From a bacterium (lineage in GTDB: Bacteria; Bacteroidota; Ignavibacteria; Kapaibacteriales; Kapaibacteriaceae), in NCBI GenBank assembly GCA_020050895.1, contig JAGVJW010000152.1, forward strand, positions 1 to 6,238: a stretch of 6,238 bases of DNA. The letters are read 5' to 3'. Below are positions 1-6,053 of this stretch, piece after piece. Position 1 is the stretch's first letter. Each line of letters starts with the position of its first letter. Both the position numbers and the translations under genes were made by a program. Under the pieces are notes generated by a model, which saw nothing but the letters and a program-made list of their open reading frames with translations, had not been told where the DNA came from and made no database searches.

Positions 1-546
1 ATTTTTTCGCTCACTGTAGAGGGTGTTCAGGGAGCTGTGATTCAAATGGTAAACCACGGCCTGTCAACGGGAGCGTTATTCCTGTGCGTTGGTGTGTTAT
101 ATGAGCGTAGGCATACACGAGAGGTAGACCAATACGGGGGAATTACTAGTGTGATGCCTCGCTTCTCCGTCCTGTTTGGCCTTTCCATGCTTGCCTCTGT
201 TGGCCTTCCCGGCCTCAATGGTTTCGTGGGTGAATTTCTCACCCTACTGGGCGCGTTTAGAAGCCCCTTTCTCAATGACTGGACCTATGCAATTATCGGA
301 TCGACTGGAGTGATTTTTGCTGCTGTATACCTTCTGTGGATGTTTCAGCGCGTCATGTTTGGACGAAACGACAATGCCGAAAACAAACATCTCCGCGATG
401 TTTCACGGATTGAGAAATGGCAGCTTGTACCGTTAGTTGTATTGATGATATGGATTGGCGTGGCACCGAAGATGTTTATGGATTTTTCTGAGCAGAGTGT
501 ACGCCATGTTGTGGGACAAGTAGAACATTACATGTTCAGCAAATGA
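1..546 (+). CDS. nuoM: NADH-quinone oxidoreductase subunit M, C-terminal part (5' end outside window)
   Basis: This is an antiporter-like membrane subunit of respiratory complex I, which couples NADH (or other donor) oxidation and quinone reduction to proton pumping across the inner membrane. The reading frame is open from base 1, so the gene starts outside the window; 181 residues are visible, about the last third of the usual 480-550. Family motifs seen are QMVNHGLSTGALF, the YGGI segment and LPGLNGFVGEF. The Glu of FVGEF (codon 232-234) corresponds to the TM12 glutamate that NuoM carries where NuoL and NuoN have lysine, which favours M over its paralogues. Several hydrophobic segments follow, ending in a polar tail. 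The stop overlaps the nuoN start as ATGA, so translation is probably coupled. An internal GTG at 37 is not the true start, since homology continues upstream of it. Confidence 0.95.
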   Translation: MFSLTVEGVQGAVIQMVNHGLSTGALFLCVGVLYERRHTREVDQYGGITSVMPRFSVLFGLSMLASVGLPGLNGFVGEFLTLLGAFRSPFLNDWTYAIIGSTGVIFAAVYLLWMFQRVMFGRNDNAENKHLRDVSRIEKWQLVPLVVLMIWIGVAPKMFMDFSEQSVRHVVGQVEHYMFSK

Positions 547-1979
547 ATTTCGACATCTTGGGATCGTTACCTCTCCTCGTCATCTGGCTCGCCTTAGGTG
601 TAGTTGGCATCATTCTACAGGCATTTGTCAAGTCAGACACCACGCGACTCGTTTACGGCTACTACATCGGAACACTCGTGACTACAGGTCTGCTTGCAGC
701 AGCAACCATCAGTAATCAGGGGACTGCGTTTGGCGGCATGATTGCATTAGGCGGGTGGGCAGCAGTGTTCGACCTGCTCTTTTGCGGAGCCGGCGTAATG
801 GCAATGCTTGCAGCACAGGCCTACCTGGGCAGGTTTAACAGCGAGCTCGATGAATTCTATACAATGTTAGTATCATCTGTTGCCGGTATGATGCTCATGG
901 CGCATGCCCGCAATTTGGTTGTATTATTTGTTGGCATCGAGTTGATGAGCATTTCGTTTTATATCATGGCGGGCTTTTTCCGATCAAAGGACAAGAGCAT
1001 TGAATCTGCCATGAAGTATTTCCTGCTCGGCGCCTTCGCAACGGGTTTTCTTGTCTATGGCATGGCCTTGCTCTACGGTGCCACTGGCACACTTGATTAT
1101 GCTGCGATGCTGAACGTGATTGCCGCAGGCACAGCAAGGTTCCCTGTACTTCTTGCTCTCGGCGCTGTTCTTCTCACCATCGGATTATCGTTTAAGATTG
1201 CTGCATTCCCATTTCATCAATGGGCACCGGATGTATACGAAGGTGCACCGACAGTTGTAACTGCATTTATGAGCACAGCAGGGAAGGCGGCCGCCTTTTC
1301 TGCATTCCTGGCAGTATTCAGCGTCATCATGCCAATGGTTAAGGTTGCTTCGATGACGCCTACGCTGCAGCTGATATTGGCAATCATCTCAGCAGCGACG
1401 ATGCTGATTGGTAACATCACGGCTGTAGCTCAAACTAATGTTAAGCGCATGCTCGCATACAGCTCTGTGGCTCATGCCGGTTACATGCTAATGGGAATTG
1501 TGGCAGGCACATCATTCGGACAAAGCGCTGTTGTGTTTTATGCCTTTGCATATACGTTTATGCAGTTAGGTGCATTCATTATTGTTGGTTTGCTTGAGCG
1601 AGAAGATGAGGTTTCGCTGATGATATCGGATTATTCGGGTCTGTACCGAAAACACGGTGTATTTGCGGCCATGATGGCAGTATTTATGTTCTCTCTTGCT
1701 GGTATCCCGCCGTTTGCCGGTTTCTTTGGGAAGTATTTGTTGTTCTATGCCGCAATTGAGAGCGGCTTTACGTGGTTAGCTATTGTTGCCGTTGCATCGT
1801 CGGTGATTTCCGTTTGGTTCTACCTCGGACTTATAGTAAAGATGTACTTTAGTGAACCTAATCCGGAAACACATGAGGCAAACGCTGGTCTAGCAGGAAT
1901 ATCGCTGGCCGTTTGTACCGTTGCAGTGATCTTGCTCGGCATCATGCCGAGATTAATTACCGGTATGCTTGGCAACTAG
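543..1979 (+). CDS. nuoN: NADH-quinone oxidoreductase subunit N
   Basis: This is the complete 478-residue antiporter-like subunit N of complex I, a polytopic inner-membrane protein that forms one of the proton channels. Its length is normal for the family. The charged residues of the channel are present: Glu133 in VGIELMS, Lys158 in ESAMKYFLLG, Lys218 in SFKIAAFPFHQWAPDVYEGAP, Lys248 in STAGKAA and Lys397 in GFFGKYLL, matching in order and spacing the key E. coli NuoN residues (E133, K158, K217, K247, K395). The motif NVKRMLAYSSVAHAGY (from about residue 299) is also typical. Hydrophobic segments run from residue 9 to 476. The ATG overlaps the nuoM stop (ATGA) and no strong Shine-Dalgarno is seen, so the start probably depends on coupling to nuoM. 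The nuoM-nuoN order is that of the 3' end of standard nuo operons. The TAG stop lies in the same frame as the next gene. Confidence 0.97.
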   Translation: MNFDILGSLPLLVIWLALGVVGIILQAFVKSDTTRLVYGYYIGTLVTTGLLAAATISNQGTAFGGMIALGGWAAVFDLLFCGAGVMAMLAAQAYLGRFNSELDEFYTMLVSSVAGMMLMAHARNLVVLFVGIELMSISFYIMAGFFRSKDKSIESAMKYFLLGAFATGFLVYGMALLYGATGTLDYAAMLNVIAAGTARFPVLLALGAVLLTIGLSFKIAAFPFHQWAPDVYEGAPTVVTAFMSTAGKAAAFSAFLAVFSVIMPMVKVASMTPTLQLILAIISAATMLIGNITAVAQTNVKRMLAYSSVAHAGYMLMGIVAGTSFGQSAVVFYAFAYTFMQLGAFIIVGLLEREDEVSLMISDYSGLYRKHGVFAAMMAVFMFSLAGIPPFAGFFGKYLLFYAAIESGFTWLAIVAVASSVISVWFYLGLIVKMYFSEPNPETHEANAGLAGISLAVCTVAVILLGIMPRLITGMLGN

Positions 1980-1985
1980 CGATTT

Positions 1986-4367
1986 TTGTCGTCGCCACCT
2001 TACAGCGAATCGAAATTGCGCCGATTTTTCTTAATCCTCACAGCAATCGTCATCTGTCACTTAGCGCCAGTCCTTTGGCACCTGGCACTTGGCACTTGGC
2101 ACGTGTCTCTTGGTGCCTGGCACGTGGGACTTGGCACTTGCAACGCACAACCCAACGTTGACATTTGGTGGAATCCTGCAAATAAGGCTGACACCCTAAT
2201 GGATTTTGGTGTGACGCTGGAGGGCGATCCCGTAACTGTGTATTTCAGCGTTGTAAACCGAAGTTCCTATACAGTTGCAATATTTAGTAGCAGACCGGAT
2301 GCCGAACCGTTCTACCAAATCGTCAATACACCAGATGTTCCGTCGGGCGATCCTCGAAAGGAAGAGTTCAGAGAGGCAGACCTACTCCCATACTTTATTA
2401 GCTCCGGTGATACCGGAAGTTTTGGTGTAGAGTATCGGTCGATTCAAGGCGACTTACAGTTTCCTCCTGATATTGTGACTGAAGCTCTCTTGCAACTGCG
2501 CGTTGTTGATAGTGCAAAGCCCTTGTCTGCATCGAGAGACAAGACGTTTTTATTGCGAGCTCTTAAGACGAACGAAATCCTTGCCTCCAACACACCATTC
2601 CTCAGATTCGACAGCGTCTATGTTCAGCCTGTGCCGTTACCACCCGAGCAACGTTATAGTGTTACGAATGTAACGATGGTTACAATACCCGTCGACACAC
2701 AGTACCTGGAAATGCAGACGAGTGTTGTTGGTGAGCCTGAAATTGAAGTCACAACGTTACCTCCGGGGTCGCAGTTTGGCCCGCGTGGTCAGCTTTCCTG
2801 GCTCGTCCGCTATCTGCCTCGGGATATGGGAAGGGACAGTGGAAATTTTAATGTTCTTTACAAACCGAATCCCAATCTTGAACCCGACACCATTATTGCG
2901 CGCATCTCTGGCATTGGCGTTCTGCAAACCCTGCGTGTTGTGCGTGCTCCAAGCGATCGGGGGAACGTGACGGTAAGGGGCGACACCATAGATTATGGAG
3001 ACGTTGATGCCGACGGGACAGGCGGTGTGGTGGCGCGAATTGAAATCCGTAACGAAGGCAACGTCAATGCCTTTGTGCTTTCAGAAACCGAGGTCGGCAC
3101 TCAACGCGATACGGCTGCGTTCGAGGTGTCCAGGGACCTGAATGATAATGCACAGCAAATAGAAACAAACGAAGTTGATACACTCGTTGTTCGTTTTAAC
3201 CCCGTTGATGGCGGATTGCATTTAATGCGCTACGATATCGAAACCAATTTGCGATCGCGTCCGATTTTCGGAATTCCGGATGGTGCTCAAACAAAGCGAT
3301 TATACTTCCGTGGCTTTGCACGAAAGCCACAAATGCAAATAGCGCCGCCGTCCCTTTCATTTGGCACCGTTGTCTATCTCGATAACTGTCCTTCTGCAAG
3401 CCAGAGATCGATCGTTGTGAGAAACGTTGGGAATATTCCTCTGCGCATCGATTCAATCATCGTCAGTCCAATAAACGCACCACTATACGTACAACAGCAA
3501 ACATTCTCGCCGATCGGTGTTGCCGAGGCCGACACAATCGACGTCCTATACATTCCCAATTCGGTGGGTGTTCTCAACGCCAGCTTAGTGTTCTACACCA
3601 ATGCATTTGGCATACCATACGAGATGCCTGCCACAGGCGAATCCATACCGCCAGATACAATTACGGTATCGTTACCCGATGATATCAGAGCCCGACCTGG
3701 GAATCCAATATCTGTTGCTGTTGCTGTTGACTCCGATAGGGTAGACCGAACGGAGACTGCACATCTGGAGCTGGCATTCGATCCTTCGTTACTGCGGTAT
3801 CGCGGAGCCATTCTCAGCGGTACGGCATCGGAAGGTGCTGCTCTCCGGGATAGGGAGAATCCACCTGGTCTTCTCACAATTGATCTTGATGCAAATGGTT
3901 CCTTTTCCCAACGCAGCAGTTTGATCCTACTTGAGTTTGATACCTTTCTTGGCGATCGTGCCGAAACTGAACTGGCATTGTCTCCGCAGACGACAAGGTT
4001 CGGAAATGTGGGATGCGAATCTGTGCTCGACGTATCCATACAGAATGGAAAATTTGTCATCGATTCTGTATGCGGTCTCGAATACAAAACATCAACAAGT
4101 TTACGATCGATAACCGATATTGGAGTTGCTCCTAACCCGGTTGCCGATTGGGCACGCATTATTATTCTCTCGGCAGACTCATCTGGCGCCGTTCTCAGCA
4201 TCACCGATTCGTTCGGATCGGTTGTGGTACCGCAGCAAACTGAGATTCTTGCAGCTGGACTGAACATCGTCAATCTTAGCCTGGCTCACGTTACTCCGGG
4301 ACTGTATTTCATCGAATTTGTATCCGGAAGAATTAGAAGAATAGTCCCCCTATTGGTGCAGCGATGA
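1986..4367 (+). CDS. Large secreted multidomain protein with T9SS type A sorting domain
   Basis: This is a 793-residue probable cell-surface or secreted protein of unknown specific function. Visible parts: an N-terminal signal region with basic LRR (residues 11-13), a hydrophobic stretch, then repeat-encoded WHLALG/WHVSLG/WHVGLG peptides and a likely cleavage near CNA-QPNVD (about 54/55). Next come beta-rich segments (58-320) without a clear family. Two choice-of-anchor-D/ASH-like Ig-type domains follow, at about 330-445 (VARIEIRNEGNVNAFVL) and 450-550 (LSFGTVV, RSIVVRNVGNIPLRIDSI). A cohesin-like domain lies at about 557-693 (RPGNPISVAVAV, LELAFDPSLLRYRG). A T9SS-type tail spans about 708-793 (VAPNPVADWARI, then LSLAHVTPGLYFIEF). 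Such tails direct export through the outer membrane and are usually removed or replaced by a lipid anchor. There is no ATG before the signal region: TTG 1986 is the first start, and TTG 2016 (giving MRRFFLIL) is equally plausible. Neither has a clear ribosome site. The frame upstream is closed by the nuoN stop. The domain calls rest on pattern resemblance. Confidence 0.88.
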   Translation: MSSPPYSESKLRRFFLILTAIVICHLAPVLWHLALGTWHVSLGAWHVGLGTCNAQPNVDIWWNPANKADTLMDFGVTLEGDPVTVYFSVVNRSSYTVAIFSSRPDAEPFYQIVNTPDVPSGDPRKEEFREADLLPYFISSGDTGSFGVEYRSIQGDLQFPPDIVTEALLQLRVVDSAKPLSASRDKTFLLRALKTNEILASNTPFLRFDSVYVQPVPLPPEQRYSVTNVTMVTIPVDTQYLEMQTSVVGEPEIEVTTLPPGSQFGPRGQLSWLVRYLPRDMGRDSGNFNVLYKPNPNLEPDTIIARISGIGVLQTLRVVRAPSDRGNVTVRGDTIDYGDVDADGTGGVVARIEIRNEGNVNAFVLSETEVGTQRDTAAFEVSRDLNDNAQQIETNEVDTLVVRFNPVDGGLHLMRYDIETNLRSRPIFGIPDGAQTKRLYFRGFARKPQMQIAPPSLSFGTVVYLDNCPSASQRSIVVRNVGNIPLRIDSIIVSPINAPLYVQQQTFSPIGVAEADTIDVLYIPNSVGVLNASLVFYTNAFGIPYEMPATGESIPPDTITVSLPDDIRARPGNPISVAVAVDSDRVDRTETAHLELAFDPSLLRYRGAILSGTASEGAALRDRENPPGLLTIDLDANGSFSQRSSLILLEFDTFLGDRAETELALSPQTTRFGNVGCESVLDVSIQNGKFVIDSVCGLEYKTSTSLRSITDIGVAPNPVADWARIIILSADSSGAVLSITDSFGSVVVPQQTEILAAGLNIVNLSLAHVTPGLYFIEFVSGRIRRIVPLLVQR
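2075..2144 (+). repeat. Heptanucleotide tandem array, consensus NTGGCAC, ten units
   Basis: Ten contiguous 7-base units run without interruption. Four are exactly TTGGCAC (2075, 2089, 2096, 2131) and two are CTGGCAC (2082, 2117). GTGGGAC (2124) differs at one core base, and units at 2103, 2110 and 2138 are more degenerate. The unit CTGTCAC at 2054, in register with the array, may be an older decayed copy. Three units make 21 bases, so the encoded peptide repeats every seven residues (WHLALG-T, WHVSLG-A, WHVGLG-T). CACGTG palindromes occur at 2100-2105 and 2121-2126, and GTGCC-T-GGCAC at 2113-2123. The array lies in the signal-peptide region of the secreted protein gene. It resembles in kind the short heptamer STRR repeats of cyanobacteria, but I cannot tell from one window whether it is dispersed in this genome. 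Confidence 0.93.
3712..3729 (+). repeat. Short in-frame hexamer repeat (CTGTTG)x3
   Basis: Three exact copies of CTGTTG lie at the start of the cohesin-like domain and encode part of the SVAVAVD beta-strand. The 6-base unit keeps the frame. It is probably a chance product of alternating Val/Ala codons. Confidence 0.5.
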
Positions 4368-5125
4368 CTCGTCCCATAATCATTGCTTCCGTATTCATCT
4401 TGTGCACAACAGTCTATTCATCTGCTCAAGGATTTGCATGGGAATGGCCACCACGTTCTCCCATGAACATGCCGACAAAATTTATTGGGATTGATGCAGG
4501 AACAGGATATGTACAACATGCTGCAGATGTAGGCTACACTCAAAATCTAATACTGTGTTGCACCTTCACATCCGGTGCAGGTGTTCCGTTGAGAGTTTTA
4601 GTAATCGGTGAGTCCTGGGTTGCAGCTAAGACGGCAGTGAGTGCTGGTTTCGGATTAACAATGTCTAATTCCTCGTTTGTTGCACCAGGCGATACACTCC
4701 CCTGGAGGTCGACGCAGGTTATTAACGAATATGTGTACGATGTAACATTGTCCTACATTACAGTTGAGGGTGGAGTGCGCCAGCGACTATTTGATTCGTA
4801 TGGCAGCATTGGAGTGTTTGTTAGGGGGCAAATACTCGCCTCTGCGTCGGAATCGCTGTTGGATAGAGTGCTTTCACCCAACGACTATTACTTTTCTGGC
4901 AATCCACGTACGAAGGAAAAAGAAATCACGTCCAATTTACAGACGAGTTTTTCGCCATTCGTCCTTGAAACAGCATTGACTCTGCAATATGATGTTCCCA
5001 TGGGAAGGGGGTACTACATAGCCCCCGCACTCACATTTGCAATTCCGGTCACATCGGTGATGTCGGATGCAACGTGGCGGTACCTATGGACTGGATTCGG
5101 TTTCAAGTTGATGCGTGGAATTTGA
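4364..5125 (+). CDS. Probable outer-membrane beta-barrel protein, unknown function
   Basis: This 253-residue exported protein is not assigned to a named family. It begins with a clear Sec signal peptide (IIIASVFILCTTVYSSAQG; likely cleavage after SSA, residue 21). The mature part alternates polar and hydrophobic residues in stretches fitting amphipathic beta-strands (about 38-50, 75-100, 120-140, 146-158, 198-210, 217-230, 238-250), with Gly and aromatic residues typical of small OmpA- or PorT-like barrels. Loops such as SPNDYYFSGNPRTKEKE (171-187) are polar. Cys65-Cys66 is an adjacent pair inside a predicted strand. The protein ends FGFKLMRGI rather than in the usual terminal aromatic residue, which weakens the barrel call. 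The ATG overlaps the stop of the preceding secreted-protein gene (ATGA), so the two are probably co-translated and may act together at the cell surface. No catalytic motif is visible. Confidence 0.8.
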   Translation: MTRPIIIASVFILCTTVYSSAQGFAWEWPPRSPMNMPTKFIGIDAGTGYVQHAADVGYTQNLILCCTFTSGAGVPLRVLVIGESWVAAKTAVSAGFGLTMSNSSFVAPGDTLPWRSTQVINEYVYDVTLSYITVEGGVRQRLFDSYGSIGVFVRGQILASASESLLDRVLSPNDYYFSGNPRTKEKEITSNLQTSFSPFVLETALTLQYDVPMGRGYYIAPALTFAIPVTSVMSDATWRYLWTGFGFKLMRGI

Positions 5126-5139
5126 GGTCACTATATTTG
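5108..5139 (+). promoter_or_regulatory. Candidate promoter for the DUF1573 gene
   Basis: TATATTTG at 5132-5139 matches the Bacteroidota -7 consensus TAnnTTTG at every fixed position, and GTTG ending at 5110 lies 21 bases upstream, near the position expected for the -33 TTTG element. The same bases can also be read as a housekeeping-type pair, TTGATG (5108-5113) and TATATT (5132-5137) with an 18-base spacer. Transcription would start near 5146 and leave a leader of about 45 bases. The upstream element lies inside the end of the barrel gene. This is a motif match only. Confidence 0.5.
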
Positions 5140-5180
5140 TAGTTACTGCGTCATACCCGACACTTTAATAGTTAACATAT

Positions 5181-5184
5181 GGAG
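5181..5184 (+). promoter_or_regulatory. Ribosome binding site deciding the DUF1573 start
   Basis: GGAG is followed by six bases and then ATG at 5191, good Shine-Dalgarno spacing. It lies inside the codons that would follow the earlier in-frame ATG at 5179, for which no comparable site is seen. This favours 5191 as the start. Confidence 0.6.
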
Positions 5185-5190
5185 AACACC

Positions 5191-5988
5191 ATGCGACGTG
5201 CGTTTGTAGTTTTTTCAATGTGTCTGTTGATTCCTACGCTTGCGCTTTTTGCCCAGGCAAAGTTTGAAGTGGAAGGGGGCATGACACTCGATTGGGGTAA
5301 GGTTCCTGCACCAAAAGAGGGATTCCTTGAAGGTACAATTAAGATGAAGAACGTAGGCAACCGCGAGATGAAGCTGATAGAGATTAAGCCAAGCTGCGGA
5401 TGCACGAAGACGGATCCGGACAAGATGGAATTAAAGCCCGGTGAAGTTAGTACAATGAAGGTTAAGCTTAACATTAGCCAATCGCAGGCAGGTCCAATTA
5501 CAAAGAGCATCACCGTTAGGTGGATGGATAAGGAAGGGGCTGACGTTGCACACATGAGCAAGGTCCAGGGGATCCCTCAGGCTACGACTGCCGACACGGT
5601 TGAAAAAGTTGAGTACCTGTATTTAAAAGCAGATATTCAGCGTCCGATCATGATGAGCCCAATGAATTATTTCGCGTTCCAGGAGCTTCAAGTTGGCAAA
5701 GAAACAAAGGGAAAAATACAGATCACGAACAATGATAAAGTGCCGATCACTTTTTCAGATTGGCATGCCGATAATGGTCTCGTGTTAAATCAGACATCAA
5801 GCGTAACGCTCAAGCCTGGTGACCATTTCGAACTGGAGGCTAAGATAGTTCCTTCCGTCAAGGGCAATTATCAGGCTACCGTCGTTGTTGCCACCACACA
5901 TCCGGATAACCCAACACTTGAGATTAAGGCTTGGGGATTTGTAAAGGAAAACGAAAGTCCGGTGTTTCAGCAGACGCCGAAGCAATAA
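5191..5988 (+). CDS. DUF1573 domain-containing exported protein
   Basis: This 265-residue exported protein probably acts in the periplasm or at the surface; the exact role of the family is unknown. The signal peptide is RRAFVVFSMCLLIPTLALFAQA, with likely cleavage after residue 23. Residues about 30-110 form an Ig-like DUF1573 domain with its signature IKPSCGCTKTD (Cys69 and Cys71), followed by LKPGEVSTMKVKL. A second, similar beta-sandwich unit lies at about 155-250 (GKIQITNNDKVPITFSDW, VTLKPGDHFELEAKIVP) and lacks the Cys pair, suggesting an old internal duplication. The tail is polar and ends in QTPKQ. I chose ATG 5191 because GGAG precedes it at good spacing and it puts RR at the N-terminus; ATG 5179 would add MENT. 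The gene probably has its own promoter in the gap after the barrel gene and ends 36 bases before the convergent gene's stop. Confidence 0.92.
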   Translation: MRRAFVVFSMCLLIPTLALFAQAKFEVEGGMTLDWGKVPAPKEGFLEGTIKMKNVGNREMKLIEIKPSCGCTKTDPDKMELKPGEVSTMKVKLNISQSQAGPITKSITVRWMDKEGADVAHMSKVQGIPQATTADTVEKVEYLYLKADIQRPIMMSPMNYFAFQELQVGKETKGKIQITNNDKVPITFSDWHADNGLVLNQTSSVTLKPGDHFELEAKIVPSVKGNYQATVVVATTHPDNPTLEIKAWGFVKENESPVFQQTPKQ

Positions 5989-6016
5989 GTACACAGGTAA
6001 TAGAAACAAGAGAATC

Positions 6017-6053
6017 GTATATGGCTATTGGCTGACAGCCAATAGCCATGTAC
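6017..6053. terminator. Probable bidirectional terminator hairpin between convergent genes
   Basis: ATGGCTATTGGCTG (6021-6034) and CAGCCAATAGCCAT (6036-6049) are perfect inverted repeats around a single A, giving at least 12 pairs around a 5-base loop. In plus-strand RNA the stem can extend outward to 6017 and 6053 with one U-G pair. It lies 32 bases after the DUF1573 stop and covers the stop and last seven codons of the minus-strand gene. Neither side has a strong T-tract: the plus side reads GTACCTTCGGG, and the minus side is only moderately T-rich. It may therefore work as an end-protecting stem or a weak terminator. A small TACC-TTCG-GGTA hairpin follows at 6051-6062. Confidence 0.7.

Noticed and set aside
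37..39. GTG as the start of a shortened nuoM
   Set aside because: The frame is open and homologous upstream (VEGVQGAVIQ), so the GTG codes for an internal valine.
2075..2144. CRISPR-like array
   Set aside because: Units are only 7 bases, directly adjacent, with no spacers and no cas genes in view.
2130..2150. Lipobox-like LGTC before Asn in the secreted protein, suggesting a lipoprotein
   Set aside because: The residue before Cys is Thr, not Gly, Ala or Ser, and the protein has a T9SS-type tail, so cleavage near CNA-Q by signal peptidase I is more likely.
1913..2161. 82-codon plus-strand frame across the nuoN end and the heptamer array
   Set aside because: It starts inside nuoN in another frame, lacks a signal peptide or motif, and its repeat-like part exists only because the 7-base array is open in all frames.
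3593..4273. 226-codon open frame on the minus strand inside the secreted-protein gene
   Set aside because: It lies opposite a strongly supported coding frame, its peptide shows no domain or signal, and it is rich in Ser/Arg as expected for an antisense shadow.
5172..5561. 129-codon minus-strand frame over the DUF1573 gene
   Set aside because: It is opposite the conserved SCGC domain and its peptide has no recognisable feature.
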